Source of the DNA: Meghimatium bilineatum
Taxonomy: Eukaryota > Mollusca > Gastropoda > Stylommatophora > Philomycidae
Reading direction: 5' to 3'
NCBI GenBank assembly: GCA_034231615.1
Contig: CM067298.1
Location: 35,222,127-35,286,126 of the forward strand
Length of the DNA stretch: 64,000 nucleotides
Made by a program: the position numbers and the translations under genes. Below the pieces are notes generated by a model. It did not search any database. It was not told the origin of the DNA and saw only the letters and a list, made by a program, of their open reading frames with translations. Positions 62,001 through 64,000 of the stretch are shown here, piece by piece. Every line of letters starts with the position of its first letter. Position 1 is the first letter of the stretch.

Positions 62001-63068
62001 AAAGATTCCAAAATCTAGCAATGGGACGACTGAAAAGAAGCAGCTTTATCCATCAAGCTAAACGACTCCGTAGACAACTTACAGACCTACCTGAAGTTGA
62101 CAGCCCCTTAAGGCCTGTACCAGAACAAACGCCATGGAGTGAAAGACATGGAATGCCGGTATACATTCAGACCCATGTGAAAGGAATATTAAGCGAGGAC
62201 GAACAGAACAGTGTGCAGCGAAGGACAGTCACCCTCAGTTTCCTGGAATGGGAATATCCACAAGATATATGGGTCAGAGTATACACAGATGGGTCAGCAC
62301 AGAATGCTGTGAGGAATGGAGGTGCAGGTGTATATATAGAATATCCACACAAGCCTAGAGATACAATCAGAACACCGAAAGGAAAATTCTGCAATAATTA
62401 TGATGCAGAAATCCAGGCAATTAGTGTGGCAGCTAAAAAACTGCTGAACTCCAACTCTGGCCTACAGCCTGTGGTATTCCTGACAGATGCAAGGTTAGTT
62501 CTTCAAGCTCTCCAGTCTGGAAAACTAACAGACTTGAAAAAACTACTTAGCTAATTGTTGTACGAGTATAGGGTAACCATGCAGTGGATACCCTCTCACT
62601 GTGGAATACCAGGAAATGAAAAAGCAGACCTACTGGCTAAGGAAGGTGCTGCCAAAGACCAACCAGATATACCAATCACCTACCATCAGAAAAAACAGAT
62701 GATCAAGTCAATAAGAAAGCCAGAAACACCAACACAAGATGACTATCATATTATGAACAGACCAGAACAAGTTATAATTCTACCTCTCAGAACAGGACAC
62801 AACCGACTCCGCAGTCACATGTATACAAAGTTCAAGATTGGCAACATGGCCATGTGTACATGTGGCCAGGCAGCATAGAGTACCAAACATATACTTCAAG
62901 AGTGTTCTGAGCATGAAGTGATGAGGCAGACATATTGGCCAGAGGAAACAACACTGGAATCAAAGCTCTATGGGACACTGTATGAACTACAAAAGACAGT
63001 GAGTTTTTATTAAGGAGACAGAATTACAGATATAGACATGTTTCAAGTGAACGAAAGAAGAAGAAGAA
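59031..63068 (+). mobile_element. Full-length RNase H-type LINE (I-group-like), 4038 bp, with 12-bp target-site duplication
   Basis: The word ATCATCATTGCC flanks the element at 59019-59030 and 63069-63080. Order: about 170 bases of 5' leader, then an ATG at 59199, an apurinic-type endonuclease (I-M-Q-W-N-A-E-G-V-N-S, C-C-I-Q-E-T-H-L, M-V-C-G-D-F-N-S-H) and the reverse transcriptase (N-Y-R-P-I-S-L-T-S, I-D-L-R-K-A-F-D-K-V-W, Q-G-G-V-L-S-P, Y-A-D-D). RNase H follows (Y-T-D-G-S-A-Q-N-A, N-Y-D-A-E-I, F-L-T-D-A-R, W-I-P-S-H-C-G-I-P-G-N-E-K-A-D), then a C-T-C-G..H..C zinc-like tail and a (GAA)n end. No separate ORF1 is seen. The frame is broken at about 60045, 60460, 61410, 61750, 62550 and 62876, so it cannot act alone. 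It lies in the intron that splits SRCR domain 5. Confidence 0.92.
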
Positions 63069-63336
63069 ATCATCATTGCCATCATAATCCCACAATTTGT
63101 TGTGCTAAATTAAAAAACTTTTTTTCATAAAGTATGGAATTTAATTATCTATATTTTAGAGTTTACAGTTGGACATTAAAGAAAGTTGCTTTGGATTGGA
63201 CTTGCTCTTAGAAAAGTTTACAGACATAGCTGAAAATAAACTTTACATGAAGAAATCATATTTTACTTGAGATTATAAGGAAACAAGGATACTAAAACAG
63301 TATTATTCTTATTATCACCTTATTATAATTGCATAG

Positions 63337-63592
63337 AGGATCTACTTAGCATAGTTATTAAGCCATTTACAGTGTGTTCAAGATTCATGGGTTCGAATCC
63401 TGCTTACATCATTAAGTGGATTTTTTCCGAGATCCTTGGGAATTATCACTTCAAGCGAATTAGTTCTGTGCTATGAGTGGTACTCTCAGCAGATGGTATG
63501 CCATTATTGAGAGGGACAAAATACACATTCGGTTACCTGAATATAATGAAATCAAATCTCTACACCTTTTCAAACTTTTTTTTGATAATTTA
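63337..63592 (+). repeat. tRNA-headed SINE, family T, most complete copy
   Basis: A-box-like TTAGCATAGTTATTAAGCC at about 63346 and B-box GGGTTCGAATCC at about 63389-63400 lie in tRNA-like spacing. A body follows: GTGGATTTTTTCCGAGATCC, GTGCTATGAGTGGTACTCTC, then a T-rich end. It lies 85 bases before exon 11. Confidence 0.75.
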
Positions 63593-63677
63593 ATATAGAA
63601 CATTTTTATTAATTTTATTGTTCTCCTTCCAAATTTCATCCAAACTAAATGAAACAATATCTTTATATTATATACAG

Positions 63678-63805
63678 CACTGTGATATCTGGTGTGAAGT
63701 GCAAACCCACTAGTGAAACATTCTACCATTGCACCACAAATAAGTGGAGTATTCCAAAATCGTATTGTCGAAGTGGACCAGCAGGTATCAGCTGTTTTAA
63801 CTCTG
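63678..63805 (+). CDS. Exon 11: SRCR domain 5, C-terminal part
   Basis: The acceptor TATACAG ends at 63677. One base completes a Ser codon from exon 10, then T-V-I-S-G-V-K-C-K-P-T-S-E (cysteine 3), Y-H-C (4), S-Y-C (5) and P-A-G-I-S-C-F-N-S (6). The two other frames meet early stops, so phase 2 is required. The donor GTAAGT at 63806 is phase 1, so at least one more exon lies past the window. Confidence 0.8.
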
Positions 63806-64000
63806 GTAAGTGATCATTTTAATATAAACTTTCAACATTATATGTTGACTTGTATTCTCTTAGTCTGCATACATTCTCAAACATCCAGCTGTAAATTAAA
63901 GCAGTGACCAGTCTAAGATTGTCCTAAAAAATTGACTTTGGTCAATTCCATCCATCTCATATGAGATGTTCCACTGTCAGCAGAATGATCTCATATAATT
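63806..64000. other. Start of the intron after exon 11
   Basis: Non-coding to the window edge; no feature recognised. Confidence 0.6.

Overview
The window is animal (metazoan) genomic DNA, not bacterial. The genes are split into short exons with GT-AG introns and polypyrimidine tracts. Most of the sequence is intron or intergenic DNA full of broken retrotransposons, short interspersed repeats and simple repeats, and no long intact ORF is present. Non-LTR elements with an RNase H domain, RTE-like elements, a Penelope-like element, tRNA-headed SINEs and a SPIN-like hAT fragment together suggest a lophotrochozoan invertebrate, perhaps a mollusc. That placement is inference; no sequence here is species-diagnostic by eye.

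The one host gene I can support lies on the plus strand. It starts at a signal-peptide exon (3868-3979) and runs off the right edge. Ten further exons encode five complete scavenger receptor cysteine-rich (SRCR) domains: 23387-23550 + 25104-25266, 27129-27295 + 35956-36115, 37323-37441 + 42284-42524, 45347-45524 + 46952-47115, and 58197-58386 + 63678-63805. The reading frame closes exactly across all eleven exons: 1783 coding bases, 594 codons plus one base. Every intron between domains is phase 1. Each domain has six cysteines and is split by one internal intron, the pattern of group A SRCR domains. The internal introns differ in position and phase. The product is a secreted or membrane multi-SRCR receptor-like protein.

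Layout. 1-3.8 kb: upstream DNA with a possible TATA promoter near 2050, two Penelope-terminus-like motifs and two copies of a small LINE-derived repeat. 4.0-23.4 kb: a large first intron with RTE-like LINE fragments, a SPIN-like hAT remnant (7274-7417), a second hAT-like mini-element, a 261-bp MITE, tRNA-headed SINEs and tandem repeats. 23.4-37.4 kb: the exons of domains 1 and 2 and the first exon of domain 3, with a hAT transposase relic (about 25735-26720) and LINE remnants between them. 37.4-47.1 kb: the rest of domain 3 and domain 4, with an RTE-like LINE, a Penelope-like element and other LINE pieces placed end to end in one intron. 47.1-58.2 kb: an intron with a fold-back element, a 236-bp (TA)n run, two abutting RNase H-type LINEs and a decayed copy of a repetitive gene family (56592-57675). 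58.2-63.8 kb: domain 5, split by an intron holding a full-length 4038-bp LINE with a 12-bp target-site duplication.

No CRISPR array, operon, rRNA or functional tRNA gene was seen. Repeat boundaries were judged by eye and may be off by tens of bases. Exon boundaries rest on splice sites plus frame closure and are much firmer.
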